Positions 9,668 through 20,439 of a stretch of DNA of 64,000 nucleotides are shown here, piece by piece (within the stretch, counting starts at the first letter, position 1; each line of letters opens with the position of its first letter). The stretch is from Rhodosorus marinus (taxonomy: Eukaryota > Rhodophyta > Stylonematophyceae > Stylonematales > Stylonemataceae): contig JAMWBK010000003.1 of NCBI GenBank assembly GCA_029953675.1, positions 1,240,001 through 1,304,000 of the forward strand, in the 5' to 3' direction. The position numbers and the translations under genes are program-made. The notes beneath the pieces are model-generated. The model was not told where the DNA came from. It did no database searches and saw only the letters and a program-made list of their open reading frames with translations.

Positions 9668-10099
9668 CTAGGCAGGGAAGCGTGCAAACCCAGGCGCCGA
9701 TGGCGCCTCGGCGAGCATGCTGCTCGAATATCGCCACAGAGAGACACTTAAGCGCCGCAAAAGTTCCAAGTATTCAACAGGATGCTCAGTGAAACATTTC
9801 CGCAACCACTCCAAACCCGACTTCTCCACGTGACCAAAGCTTTCCACAATGAAAGGCTGGAACCGGTGGGAGCGACCCTCAGCGCGAGGCAGGCTGGCCA
9901 TACTCTCAGCATACCGTCGTTCCTTCACGCGGCGGAGGGCCGAAGCAGCTGCTCCCCGGCGGCGGGCGGCAGCCGTGAGATGGGCGCTTGCCACAGGGCA
10001 TGTAATCGCGAGGTCAACATATGCTGACCGTCTGGCGGCAGCATCGGAGACGAGGAGATCTGCGATACAGCGGGGCGGTGCCCTAGTCAGCAAATTCAC
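9668..10099 (-). mobile_element. LINE C-terminal domain fragment, open frame of about 143 codons
   Basis: The longest uninterrupted copy of the LINE C-terminal domain. Reads CIADLLVSDAAARRSAYVDL, then arginine/alanine-rich sequence, then FIVESFGHVEKSGLEWLRKC and a helical tail to a stop near 9668. Alignment by eye with 8703-9147 and 13508-13778 is collinear. The frame opens without a convincing start, as expected for a 5'-truncated retrotransposon insertion. It diverges most from the other copies, so it may be an older or different subfamily. The adenine/guanine-rich end typical of this family is not obvious on its left side. Confidence 0.6.
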
Positions 10100-10105
10100 T
10101 CAATC

Positions 10106-10160
10106 CGCTGCAGGCTTTTTTCTTTCAATCTCTGAATGAGGTTACATTTCATCCAATTCG
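10106..10160 (+). mobile_element. LINE 3'-terminal signature (short)
   Basis: GCTTTTTTCTTTCAATCTCT followed by GAATGAGG and ATTTCATCC: a plus-oriented 3' end abutting the 5' side of the minus-oriented fragment at 9668, implying one insertion next to or into another. Confidence 0.5.
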
Positions 10161-10720
10161 AAAACATAAGTTTTTATACGAAAAAAACAACAATTGAAGG
10201 GGGGGTGGGGTCAACATATCAACCTTCATAAACCCCCAAGGTTTTCAACATGAAGCACTGTCCAATCAAATGGCCTTCTATTTTTGGAACCCGCCCAGGC
10301 GGAGAATTGTTTGCCCCTGACACTTGCGATGCGAATGCCTCTGCTATTCTTAGCCAACTGAAATGCGAGGAGATTGTTTATCGCAAATATTCACCATGGG
10401 CCTGCCGACCCAACCCCAAAGCGTTTTGTTCCAAGGCGGGCACTTCCCACCTGACCCAGTGGAATTCCGCTCTGTTTATTGTACGGTTTACTGAAACGCC
10501 AGGAAATCGTTTATCGTAAATATTTTCCGTGAGTTTGCAGTGGTCAAGATTGGACGGATTGATTAGTTGACATTCGTTTCCCCCCAACCCTTCACTCTAG
10601 TCATAGAAGAAAGGCTGACGCGAGGTGCCTCCCTCCCACTGGTAGATGATGTCACCAGTTGTCATCAATTGAATAGCGTTGTGGTTGTTGTGTTGTGGCG
10701 AGGGGAGTTTCTGTCTGTGG
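10161..10720. other. Intergenic with a 30-bp direct repeat
   Basis: No gene recognised. Two similar 30-bp stretches, at about 10371-10400 and 10502-10532 (GTTTATCGCAAATATTCACC versus GTTTATCGTAAATATTTTCC), flank about 100 bp. Confidence 0.5.
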
Positions 10721-10735
10721 AAGATGGAGGCATGG

Positions 10736-10741
10736 TATAAA
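10736..10741 (+). promoter_or_regulatory. TATA box of AAAP transporter copy 3
   Basis: TATAAA at the same distance from the ATG as in copy 2. To its left the two promoters quickly diverge, marking the duplication edge. Confidence 0.6.
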
Positions 10742-10859
10742 GGATCCAGGACCAGTTGACAGTTGGGAAGGCACGACTAGTGACAGGGCTCAGTGCGGTG
10801 TTCATTTGGTACTTTGATCAAACTAGTCACTGAGTTGAATGTAGGAAAGACTTGTAAGT

Positions 10860-12332
10860 ATGACAGATTCGTGTGTGGTAGCAACTTCGACTATAGAGGA
10901 GGCTTTTGTTGTCGAGGTATCAACCGAAGACAAGGATGAGTCGAAGCAAAACGTGACAGATGCCGACTCGAACGTGGATGAGAGCGCATCTATCAGTTCA
11001 GACGTGAGTGGGAACACGGACATCGAAGCAGATGAGAAAGAAGGCGATGTGCAGGACAGTGAAGGTGGACACGGAGAGGACTTATCCATTCTCCTTGCGT
11101 TTTTCCTTCTCACCGTGGACATGGTGGGAAACGGAGTTCTGTCGTTTCCCAATTCAGTCGCAACGTTGGGATGGATCCCTGCGCATCTTATTAACGTGTT
11201 AGTCGCAGTGCTTTCGATTTGTTCGGGTCTCGTTTTGTATCGGCTACGAACGACCCGCTTTAGTTCCGCGACGAGTTACCCTCAGCTGTTTTTGGGAGTG
11301 TTCGGGAAGAAAGGACTAGTTTTTTCAAGGTGCAATACATACCCGCTCATGTTCCTGATGGCCTCTGCATATAACTACACGCAGTCGTCGGCATGGAGCT
11401 CTCTTTTCGCTGGGTCAAGTTTAAGTCTTAAGGAATGGATGGTGATCGCCGGGGCGGTTTCGCTGCTGGTTCTACAAGCGAGGAGCTTCAAGGCCATGGC
11501 GTGGACGTCGGTCATAGCTATAATGACCATCATCATACCGATTTTCATTTCGTTCGTTGTGATTGGGGACATGGTGAGGAACCCGGATCTGTACCCGGTT
11601 GGAAACCACGTGCTTTTCTCAGAGTACAGTCTGAGCGCCTGCATGGTTGCAGCTATGGATATTGTGTACGCATATTCGGGAATTGTGATCTTCCTCGAGA
11701 TTATGAGCTCGATGAAGTATGTGGAGCGATTCAAGTACGCTCTGATCTTGACCGAGACGTCATGCTGCCTGCTATACGCGCTAGTGGGTTCCGTAGTGTA
11801 CGGCTTGGCGGGAGATGCGAACTGGCTACAATCGCCCTACATCGACTCACTTCAGCCTGGTGCGGCGAAGACAGTGAGCATGGTTTGCATCATCATCCAT
11901 GCGGCCATTGGAATGCTTCTTGGGGGAAATATTTTCACATACGCTGCACAGCGAGCAATTGAGCCGAGCTTCAAGAGGCTCATCTTCGGAAAGAAGAACG
12001 CTCCTTACAAGGTGGCGCCCCTGACTGTGTCCAAACCCGCAGCAATGCTATGGTGGTTGTTGTGGACGACAATTCTCATTTTCTTCGTTGTCCTGGTCAA
12101 CGTGGCGATTCCGTCTTTCCAGACGTATCTCGGGTTCGTTTCGTCGATCCTCGTATCGCAGACCTGCTTCATTTGGCCGGGACTACTGGACCTTAAAGTT
12201 TTCCTGAAGAAGCGAGAGGGCAAGAAGCAGCTACTATCTGCCATAAGTGTGTTCCTGATAGTGATTGGATTCGTTTCCCTTACCTTGGGTCTCTGGGGTA
12301 ACATTACTGAGATCGTAAAATTGTCCAGATGA
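10860..12332 (+). CDS. AAAP-family amino acid transporter, tandem copy 3
   Basis: Intronless 490-residue permease, collinear with copy 2 without a single indel. The hydrophilic acidic tail (residues 1-76) and about 11 membrane helices are conserved. By hand I count about 31 coding nucleotide differences that change an amino acid against about 6 silent ones; changes crowd in residues 10-60 (for example MAEALVVEAS versus IEEAFVVEVS), then in the first helix (VIVEMVG versus LTVDMVG). The flanking promoter and 3' region are nearly identical to copy 2, so the duplication is recent. Substrate unknown; divergence of tail and helix 1 could change regulation, targeting or specificity, which is inference. 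Confidence 0.9.
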   Translation: MTDSCVVATSTIEEAFVVEVSTEDKDESKQNVTDADSNVDESASISSDVSGNTDIEADEKEGDVQDSEGGHGEDLSILLAFFLLTVDMVGNGVLSFPNSVATLGWIPAHLINVLVAVLSICSGLVLYRLRTTRFSSATSYPQLFLGVFGKKGLVFSRCNTYPLMFLMASAYNYTQSSAWSSLFAGSSLSLKEWMVIAGAVSLLVLQARSFKAMAWTSVIAIMTIIIPIFISFVVIGDMVRNPDLYPVGNHVLFSEYSLSACMVAAMDIVYAYSGIVIFLEIMSSMKYVERFKYALILTETSCCLLYALVGSVVYGLAGDANWLQSPYIDSLQPGAAKTVSMVCIIIHAAIGMLLGGNIFTYAAQRAIEPSFKRLIFGKKNAPYKVAPLTVSKPAAMLWWLLWTTILIFFVVLVNVAIPSFQTYLGFVSSILVSQTCFIWPGLLDLKVFLKKREGKKQLLSAISVFLIVIGFVSLTLGLWGNITEIVKLSR

Positions 12333-12471
12333 TCAAGCATCTCATGATGACGTGGCTTTGTATTTTGATAATGCGGAAAACTAGTAAGTATTGACATTGC
12401 TTATTTAATGAGAATAAATCCTGGGTTCTTTTCTTCTATGCATCGGACCCAAATACCATCGGAAGCGACCC

Positions 12472-12508
12472 AAAACCACCAAACCAAAATACATGGGTTG
12501 GTGGTTTT
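12472..12508 (+). other. 3'-UTR hairpin downstream of AAAP copy 3
   Basis: Same 11-bp arms AAAACCACCAA/TTGGTGGTTTT as at 8467. One loop base differs (ACATGGG versus ATATGGG), which disrupts the competing stem but not this one. Confidence 0.5.
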
Positions 12509-13095
12509 ACTATCGACCCATATATTGTCGCAGTTGAAATTCTAGGATAGGGTATGCTTAAAACAAAACTTCGTTATGGAGCAAAGTTTTCGAAGCACCC
12601 GTTCGGAAGTCATTAGACCTCGACGAGAAGCCGGAAGATCGCATTTTGCGGAACTGCATGAATTTGATTAACCGAACGGAGGCATAACTGACGTAAACGG
12701 CTGATGACCAGTGACCGCTCAGCCTGGCATGAGCGTGTTCTCTCGTGGTTTTCGCACCTTGTCGCCTCCTACCCGGACGGTTCCCTTCCCCTTTGTCGTC
12801 AGAGCACGGCCGTACGGCTCCCTCAGCTGATGAACCACCTCTGCGAAGAACGCACATTTATTGTGAAAAGAGCAAGTCGGGAATGTGAAACTCCTTCCTA
12901 AGAACACTAGCCCATCTAGTATGATCGCACAGGAGCATATCCCGGTTTACTAGTTGTTGCAGGCAGTGGAATTGGGTGACCGTACTTCACCAAGACCTTT
13001 GCTTAGTTACCAGTGGGATTGAGCAAGAGAGCCCTTCCACAATCTATTTACTGACGCCAACAGGCATGTGACCTTGGACATCAGTAGTCTCTTTC
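12509..13095. other. Duplicated AAAP flank and dispersed motif copy 2
   Basis: Up to about 12700 this matches the flank after copy 2. It then holds about 130 bp (12700-12830) that copy 2 lacks, bounded on both sides by CTGATGA. The dispersed motif ATGATCGCACAGGAGCATAT is at 12921. No gene recognised. Confidence 0.6.
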
Positions 13096-13135
13096 TGCCC
13101 TCGGCTGTTTTTTGAGTCTCCGAATAACCTCGTTA
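13096..13135 (+). mobile_element. LINE 3'-terminal signature (short, degenerate)
   Basis: CCCTCGGCTGTTTTTTGAGT followed by CTCCGAATAACC resembles the family 3' end (CCTCGGG, T-run, AGTCTCCGATTA). Only the terminal piece is recognisable. Confidence 0.4.
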
Positions 13136-13507
13136 AAATATGCACTTAGCAGAAAAATCAACAGGAACAGTTCAGTTGGAAGCTAACAACAAAAGTTCTT
13201 AAATCATCAGTCCAACTGCTACAAAAACGTAACCACTTGAATGAATTTGTTGCACCAACTAAGGCCCTCCGCAAGGATGGGAATCGTTGGTGTTGTTTGG
13301 CCATGGTATCTAATTGCCAGACGGTCGCGAAGACTGGCCACGAAGTAAACCGTTGCCAAGCCCTAGATTCTACGTAACTCAACAAGTTCATCTCAAAATA
13401 TGCTCCAATAATGCTTTTCTGCCCCAGCTTTTCGATAGAGGCAAAGAAGGGGTACACACCCACACACAAACTGACTGAATGAATTGGTTCAATCATTGAA
13501 ACTATTT

Positions 13508-13949
13508 AATCGGAGACTGAAAAAAAAGACCCGAGCGAAAAAAAGACTAATGCGCGACGAAGATCGCGCGCCTCCAACATCACAGCAGCGTTCATAAGCC
13601 ACAGCAAGAAATGTAAACTGGTAAGCAACGAGGACAGACGGTCAGGGTGTTCGCGGGACAATTCCCGAAGCCAACGAGAACCAACGGAATCCATAAACCC
13701 AAAGCACTCAATCACCAGATGTCGTACCAGGCGATGAGCTAGAGCCGAAGCGCGAATCCCTGGAGAAGACAAAGCCACGGCATATTCAACTCTTTGCGAC
13801 GTCTCATACTGGCAGCGGCAAATCCACGGCGCTCTCCCACAGCCGGGAAATGTCGACTCACCTGAGGACTAGGAACGCAAGATCAACGTACCTCGTAGGC
13901 AGCTATCGTCACAGGTGACCACGAGGTCAAGCGACGCGGTGCTGACCTA
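13508..13949 (-). mobile_element. LINE 3' fragment, reverse orientation
   Basis: Read right to left it begins with the CTCGTGGTCACCTGTGA...GTACGTTGATCTTGC segment shared with 18161. It passes through GAGACGTCGCAAAGAGTTGA and SPGIRASALAHRLVRHLVIE, continues CFGFMDSVGSRWLRELSREH with the remaining C-terminal helices, and ends with the 3' signature (GTCTCCGATTAAATAG read on the minus strand). It is among the best-preserved 3' ends here and joins the C-terminal protein domain to the non-coding 3' signature, proving they belong to one element. Confidence 0.75.
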
Positions 13950-14257
13950 AGATAATTGAAAATGAATTTATTTAATATAATTAGGGTTGCCAAAGGTTGG
14001 TAAGTGGAATTTTATTATTACGGTAAGTGTTGATTGTGAAAACGACCCCAATTTCCAGGGTTTTGCAGTAATTAGAGGTAAAACCGGTAAAATCGGTAAA
14101 ATCGATTGTTGTTTCAAAATCGGCTCTAACGACCTCAAAAGCGAGGAAAATGAGAAAATTATAGCCACAGAGTATTATCGGCAACCTACCGACCCACCTA
14201 GTAGCAGCAAAAATCAACTCCTTTCACATCACCAAAATTACAATCTTTGTATACCCG

Positions 14258-14411
14258 ATTGAATTTCTTGTTGTGGCGCATTGAACGCTGCGTTGCTAAA
14301 CCATTCGTTCGCTATTGGAGGCGCGCAACCTTCGCGGCGCTCAGTCTTTTTTTTTCCTCTCGGGGTTTTTTCTTTCAGTCTCCGATTAAACAATTCATTC
14401 ATTCATCGGTA
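14258..14411 (+). mobile_element. LINE 3' end with ATTC tail
   Basis: TTCTTGTTGTGGCGCATTGA, a GGAGGCGCG...CTTCGCGGCGC block and CTCGGGGTTTTTTCTTTCAG, then TCTCCGATTAAACA and three ATTC units. The tandem ATTC tail is what one expects from target-primed reverse transcription slippage. Confidence 0.7.
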
Positions 14412-14812
14412 GCGAAAGTCCACCCTTTTTCTTAGAAGCTTGGAAGCCTTCTTACAGGTTTGCCTGATCTTAGTCAATCTACTCATTTAGTGGAGGTGCT
14501 TTAGCACGTATCCTAAAGCCCGGGAGCGAGGTAAGACACGAGGGCGTACTGAGACCTATCTGGGAAACTCTGTCGAGGAACAACTTCTAGCAGGTTTACT
14601 CGAGACACACCGGGTTTCTTCCAAAGAGTTTTCTTGGGAATTTACTTGTATGGTGGTTTTATTCATGTGGTTTAGATGCGCAAGGCGCTGCCGTGCATGG
14701 AAGCGACTGTGGATTAAGAACTTTTGACTTTGGCTGGCTGAGTTGTTTTATTGCTTGACGGGTTTCTCACGTGGGTGAGTGAAAAAATTGTATCTGGTAG
14801 TTAAAGTGCGAT
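14412..14812. other. Intergenic between LINE pieces
   Basis: No recognisable feature; may be the unrecognised 5' part of the adjoining reverse-transcriptase pseudogene. Confidence 0.4.
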
Positions 14813-16497
14813 TTGAAAGACTTCGCAGCGTCTCCTTCAACCTTTTCCGACGTGGACTTGCTACCCGAATTCGAGGCATTTTTAGACCGTCCAGAGTTGG
14901 CCAGGTTCCGCATCGACCTGACGCTCCGTGAGTCTGATCTGGAGGATTTGCTCCGGACCTCCCGGCGTGGACGCTGCCCTGGACCCTCTGGGCTACGAAC
15001 GGAATTCCTGCAGGCCTTGAGCAAGCCTGGCCAGAGCGCACTGGTGAAGATCCTGAATACGCTGTTCCAGGGTGCAGGGGGTGCGTCTGCTCCTTGGGAC
15101 CATCTGCGACGGGCACAGCTTTGCTTGCTAACGAAACCCGACCACGAGCCGGCACACCCGCGTCTCCGGCCGATCGGCATGGTCGAGAGTCTACGGAAGC
15201 TCGCCGGAGGTGGCTATGCCAGCGCCTACGCCAGCGAGTCACCGCTTTCATGGCGCCTTGGCAGGTAGGGGCGGGATTTTTTTTTCCGGGGGTTGCGAAC
15301 TGGTCACTCATGCGATCGAGCTCGAGCGAGCCAGTAGGCCGGATTGGGGCGTTTTGGTGGTTGACTTCCGTAACGCGTTCAAAAGCGTCTCGCGGACGAA
15401 TGCTTTGGAGGTGATTCGAAGGGTATTCCCGGAGGCGTGGCCGTTCCTATCCGGGGGGAGCCTCCCTTACTTGACAACGCAGGGCTCTGTTTTTTGCAGC
15501 ACGTACTGGTGTTCAACAGTGTGATCCGTGTGGGCCTGTCCTTCACGCTGTGCCTTGCAGCTCATGCTACAGCGATTGGCGGCTGAGGTGCCGGATCTTC
15601 GCATCTGTGCCTACCACGACGACGTGACGTTGCTGGGCACCCCTGAGCACTTGGCTCGGGGATTGACCCAGATCGAAGCAATCGCACGTGGAGTAGGTCT
15701 AACCGTGGAACCCGAAAAATGCCGTTTTCTCGGCCCGCGTGAAGTTTCGAGGGGCTCCCTGCCACCTAGTCTCCGAGCCTTTGGTGAACATGCGGGGCTC
15801 GAGCACCATGGCGTCGGTTTGGGGAGTGGCAACTTTGTCCAAGATTCTTGCGAACGAGTTTTAGCCGCGCAATAAGCAGCTCACCGACGCCATTGAGCGC
15901 CTACCGGACAGCATGCTCCAATCGGCTTGCCTGCTCTCCCGCTTTTGTGCCGGCCCCGGACTGAATTCCTGGCTGCGAAGCCTTCCACCGCACTGGGGCT
16001 CGTGGATGGCAGCCAAGGCGGACGAGGCGACGCTGAAGCACTAGGGGACGCTATTGGATGAACCCCTGGATGTGGAAGCGGCTCCTGACAGGGACCTAAT
16101 TCGTGGCCAGATTGCCCTACCTTTACGATTAGGCGGATTTGGAGTGGCCGACCGTGGACTCGTATGCTCGGCTGCGGCGGTCGCCTGCTCGGCTACCGCG
16201 CTTCGCACCTTGGTGAGTTTTCGGATGCGAAGTGCTTGCCTTTTGGCTAGAGCACTGACTAGCGAAAACCCCGTGACCCTTCCGCGGCCGCTTTTGAGTA
16301 TCTATGATGCTCTGCATCAGGCGTTCAGTAAGTGCAATGCAGTGCCGGACGAGAGCCGATCCAGATTTCGCTCCTGGAAGGAGCTGTTATGGGGACGAAC
16401 TGAGGAGCTCGAGGACTCTCCCATCGACAGAGTACTCGCCGACGAGGGGGAAGCTAGCCCCGGGTCAGTTTCCACCGGGGTTTTTCCCCGGCAGTAA
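14813..16497 (+). pseudogene. LINE reverse transcriptase, frameshifted
   Basis: Broken non-LTR reverse transcriptase spread over several frames. Frame 1 (14813-15268) carries the finger region: GRCPGPSGLRTEFL, then LRRAQLCLLTKPD and HPRLRPIGMVESLRKL. After a shift near 15265, 15210-15524 carries palm motif A as VLVVDFRNAFKSVSR. After a stop near 15522, 15528-15875 carries the catalytic motif C as AYHDDVTLLG, with thumb sequence LTVEPEKCRFLG. After another break, 16054-16497 carries RGQIALPLRLGGFGVADRG, typical of RT C-termini. At least three disruptions make it non-functional. It probably belongs to the same family as the C-terminal fragments nearby, though no copy here joins RT and C-terminal domain directly. 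Confidence 0.8.
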
Positions 16498-18160
16498 GCC
16501 GTTGGGGTTCCTGTTTCATGATCGGGCTGGTAGAAGTCTTTTCCACCCTGGGTCCCGTAGCTTCGTATGACAGAGCCCCGTCAAAGACTACAATCGCTCA
16601 CATGCTGCGGCATACGGACAGAATCCTGTCAATGCAACCCCAAGTTCGCGATCCCCCAGCGTTTTCTTTCGTGGAGGGACCTAAACTTGAACAGATCACG
16701 GATTATGTGGTCGCACCAGAAAGATTCGGAAGGAAACGGCCCAATCTTCAGATGATATTCCTTGATGTGATCACGGAGATCCTCTCTCCAGGAACTTTCG
16801 CTTGTTGCTTGCTCGCTAAACAATTCTTGCTACGGATTCTCCGCGACCAAGCAAACACGTTGTTAATCGCGTGGCGACATGACCACTCCCCTCAGGCGGA
16901 GATCAAGCATCCAAGAAATGTATTATACTGGACGAAGTGCGTTCCTCACCCGCTTCTCTACTGCGTTTGAAATGGCGCGCGATACTGGTTGACTTTCTCC
17001 GCATCCTTGCAATTCTTGCAGATTTGGCCTACCGCGTTTGTACCCTCAATTCAAGCCCGGAATCGAAGTTTGTGAACCCTTCAAATGAGGTGTTTGTTCG
17101 AGGCAGACCCCCGATTCCGTTGCAGAACACCTGTTTTTTTTCATTCGGGTGAGACCTTCGATTCCGCAACAACAGAGAAGAATCCAATTGCTGGTTTTTT
17201 ACCCCCATACACACCGCTTTTCTATATAAAACAATCATTTTTTCCCGAATCGCTGCAATATCCTCGATTCCAGCTCGTGCTCTGGTGCTTATTTTCAGGT
17301 AGTTACCAGGTGATCTATTGCATCTTGAAGGTGCGAGCGCTCCTCCGTGGAGCCTGGAGGCATGTTCGGAAGCTTCTCGGTCCAGCTCTCCCTACTCTGC
17401 CGAGGGCCTGCTCGGCTCCGGGTCCCCACCGGTCTCACCTGCCATCCCGAACCTCAGCAACCCTTCAGAACTCCAAAATTAAACAATGAACCACCCACAA
17501 AGCGAAAATCTCCGCCACTCACTCCCACTAACAACCAATCGCAACACACCACTGGACACCAGTCCCCATAAATAATCAAGAGATGTAATCTCACGATCAA
17601 TGCAAATGTTTATCTCTCAAAAGGCCCTCTTTAACAGGGTATTTGACCTAGAGCGCAAAATAACCACTATAAACGGTCTCCAATGACAAAGACCATCGCG
17701 GGGACGAAACCCTCTGACTGTATGCCAAAGGTATGTGCAGGGATGAAACCCGCCATCTTAACCAAACCCCAAAGAGACTCTGTTCGTTTAGTCTATTCCC
17801 TGCTGTTCTTCTGTTTCCCTCTCTACTTCCCAGTAAACTCTAAACCCCGGGGTTTACTAATATCCCTGATCTCACCTCTGTGGAGGGGTTTAAAGACTTC
17901 ACATCCTCCCGCGAGGTGAACATGACCCCAATGCTTATTTCCTGAACGAAAATTGAAGGAGTTAGGGGTTAAAGCTGATCTTGGTCAATGTTATCCGCTG
18001 CGCTTGGGTTCGGTTTTCGTCGCCACCCACTAAACATTTCGTTTGTTCTTCGGTCCGTTTAAGCGCTCAATCGAAAAGTCGAAGCAGGAAAGCCATCATT
18101 AGTTTTTGGCCAAAATGTTGAATTACGTAGAATTTCCGAATGACATGCCTTAAACTAAAA
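16498..18160. other. Intergenic, no gene recognised
   Basis: The 16518-16970 (+) frame of 150 codons shows no family I recognise and directly follows the RT pseudogene, so it may be retrotransposon debris. 17400-17930 is proline/threonine-codon-rich by composition only. Confidence 0.4.
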
Positions 18161-18590
18161 GTGGTCACCTGTGAAGATAGCCGGCATACGACGTACGTTG
18201 ATCTTGCTGTTCCTAATCCTCACGCTAGTCGCTATTTGCCGGCCGCGGTTGAGACGTGGATTTGCTGCTGCCAGTATGAGACGTCGCAAAGAGTTGAAAT
18301 ACGCCGGGGCTTTGTATTCCCCAGGGATTCGTGCTTCGGCTCTAGCTCATCGCAAAGTGCCTCTGGTCATTGAGAGCTTTGGTTTGTGGATTCCGTTGGT
18401 CCTCGGTGGCTTCGGGAATAGTTCCGCGAACACCCTGCATGTCTGTCCTCGTTTACGCGTTTAGGTTTCTTGCTGTGGCGCATGAATGCTGCTTTGATGT
18501 TGGAGGCGCGGGGTCTTCGCCGCGCATAGTCCCCTCAGGGTTTTTTCTTTCATTCTCCGATTAAACAAATTCATTCAAATTCATAATTAA
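18161..18590 (+). mobile_element. LINE 3' fragment with C-terminal domain
   Basis: Starts GTGGTCACCTGTGAAGATAG and encodes RHTTYVDLAVPNPHASRYLP (same domain as 8703 and 9668). It shifts frame through the SPGIRASALAHR block and ends CTCAGGGTTTTTTCTTTCAT, then TCTCCGATTAAACAAATTC. Collinear with the reverse copy at 13508. Confidence 0.75.
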
Positions 18591-18599
18591 GAAAAAACT

Positions 18600-18700
18600 T
18601 GCGGGTTCGAGTCGCGGTTGTCATGTTGGTGTTTTCCCCTCGGGTTTTTTTCTTTGCAGTCTCCGATGAACCATTCGTTCGATGAAACAAACATTCAGTC
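18600..18700 (+). mobile_element. LINE 3'-terminal signature
   Basis: CCCCTCGGGTTTTTTTCTTT followed by GCAGTCTCCGATGAACC. It lies directly downstream of the preceding copy, so two insertions sit head to tail. The GCGGGTTCGAGTCGC at 18600 resembles a tRNA T-arm but no tRNA can be folded around it. Confidence 0.5.
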
Positions 18701-20430
18701 AAACTAGAAGCCCAGGACGGGTTCTCATGCTGGGCACAGTATTGCTTGGTTCGCGCTTGAATTACGGGTGCTCCGTGGGGCCCGAGGCTGGCAGAATTGG
18801 TAAGTTCAGTCAATATCGGGGGGTGACTTCGGGTCAATCATTATTTCGTGTATTTTCTTAGCAATGGTTAGGACCATGTGGTCATCGAAAAAATGAGCCT
18901 TGTTTCCGTTGGTCGTAAAAAAAGCGGACTTCTGTTATCACGTGGGGGGGTCGGAATTTTACCTTGACGTGGGTTTTCAATCTGCGGTAAGTGTTTCCAT
19001 TTTCTGGATCAGTGGCTTTTCGTTGTTTTCGGGGTTTATTTTGCCGCGATTTTGATAAATGAATACTGATAAATACCATAAACATCTGATGCCGAGTCCT
19101 CGAAATTTAACTCGTTTTCTACGTTTTCAGGTTCGGGGGTTTTTTAGATGTATTTACTGACCGATGGACACCGTTAGAGAACGTTAGAGACGACACGATC
19201 GGGAAGGTCAATGCTTCATAGATTCTGAGTTTCTCATAAAACTTCTATGCAGCCTTTAGAGTTTTCCACGTTTTATGCTAGAACTTTCACTTCTTTTTTT
19301 ATCCGCATTTACGTAGTAGTACCCCTCGACTTGGCGAGCCGCCCCTTGCCTCCTTCCGAAGAAGATGATCTCAGCTACCATGATCGTGTAGGAGCATATG
19401 GCCGTTTGTCGCACAGGTTTCCGAATCTTGGTGGGATCGTGCGGTCAGACCGAACTTCCACGGAGGCGTTCATGGACTAAAATCCTCTGGATACTGCTTA
19501 CCAATTCTCCTCATGTGTCCAATGTTCTGGAGAACAGCATGGATATGCCGATCTCTCTGGCGTCCGGCTTGTTCCATTCAACTACATCTGACGCTATTTG
19601 TCCGTACTAACGTCACACCGACTGTGCTGAGTTTTCCTTGTAACAATTCTAGTTCTTCAAAAGATGGCTAGGCACGTATCACTTGCTAATCAACAATTAC
19701 TGACTCCCACGAACTGCTCCGTACAACGTATCTAGTCCTCTACCCCTACTGCTTAAGCATTTGAAGAACCACACTCAGCAGGTCCAGTGCACGGTAGTCG
19801 ACGGTGTGAAACGGGACAAAACCCTTCCCGCTTACGAGCTGGGCTGAGCATTTGTTAGTAAACGACAACGAGCATTCCATTGAGACGTTCGATCGAGACA
19901 ATACTGGAGGTTTCAATATGGAAAGACGCATATTTCGACGGTCCAGTACCTTTTCTCAGGAACGCAGGTCCCAAACGAGGCCAAGCAGGAATTGATTGAC
20001 CTATCCGCAAATTCGTGGCAGTTGATTTGTTTCATGAAACGTACTTCTAAAGGTACAACGTTGAGGGTAGCCTCGAAGATGTTGCAGGCGTATTGACATG
20101 TGAACTCTTCAAGTGGAGCGTGTTCCAATTTGTTTGAAAGTGCCAGGCACAAGTGCCAAATTTCACCTGGAGGAATGTGAGCGTTTCGAGCGGCTCCCTG
20201 TACGTAGGACTCGGTCTCTTGACACGATTTTACGTCTGTGCAGAACGAGCGCGGCAGCTTTTTCCTCCGCCGAGAATCGCAACGTCCACCGTGGATTCTA
20301 TTCCCAGGATTCGGGATGCTAAACTTTCCCATGTGCCACACACTGCATAGACCGTGTCAAGTCTTGCGAGCCGACTAAGCGAACTATGGCTGTAGTCGTT
20401 CTACTGCTTGTTTCCAGAATTTTGTCAAAT
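18701..20430. other. Intergenic; one unidentified minus-strand reading frame pair
   Basis: 19913-20341 (-) is open for about 140 codons with protein-like composition (for example GEIWHLCLALSNKLEH), followed in another frame by 19746-19931 (-). No family recognised, no clear splice signals joining them and no convincing ATG; it could be a decayed gene. The dispersed motif (GATCGTGTAGGAGCATATGG) occurs at 19380-19410. Confidence 0.3.
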
Positions 20431-20439
20431 CAGAAGCGG

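Noticed and set aside
14748-15311. 187-codon minus-strand frame
   Set aside because: Opposite the reverse transcriptase finger domain; Arg/Pro/Ser-rich shadow.
16518-16970. 150-codon plus frame after the RT pseudogene
   Set aside because: No family recognised, no start context; probably retrotransposon debris.
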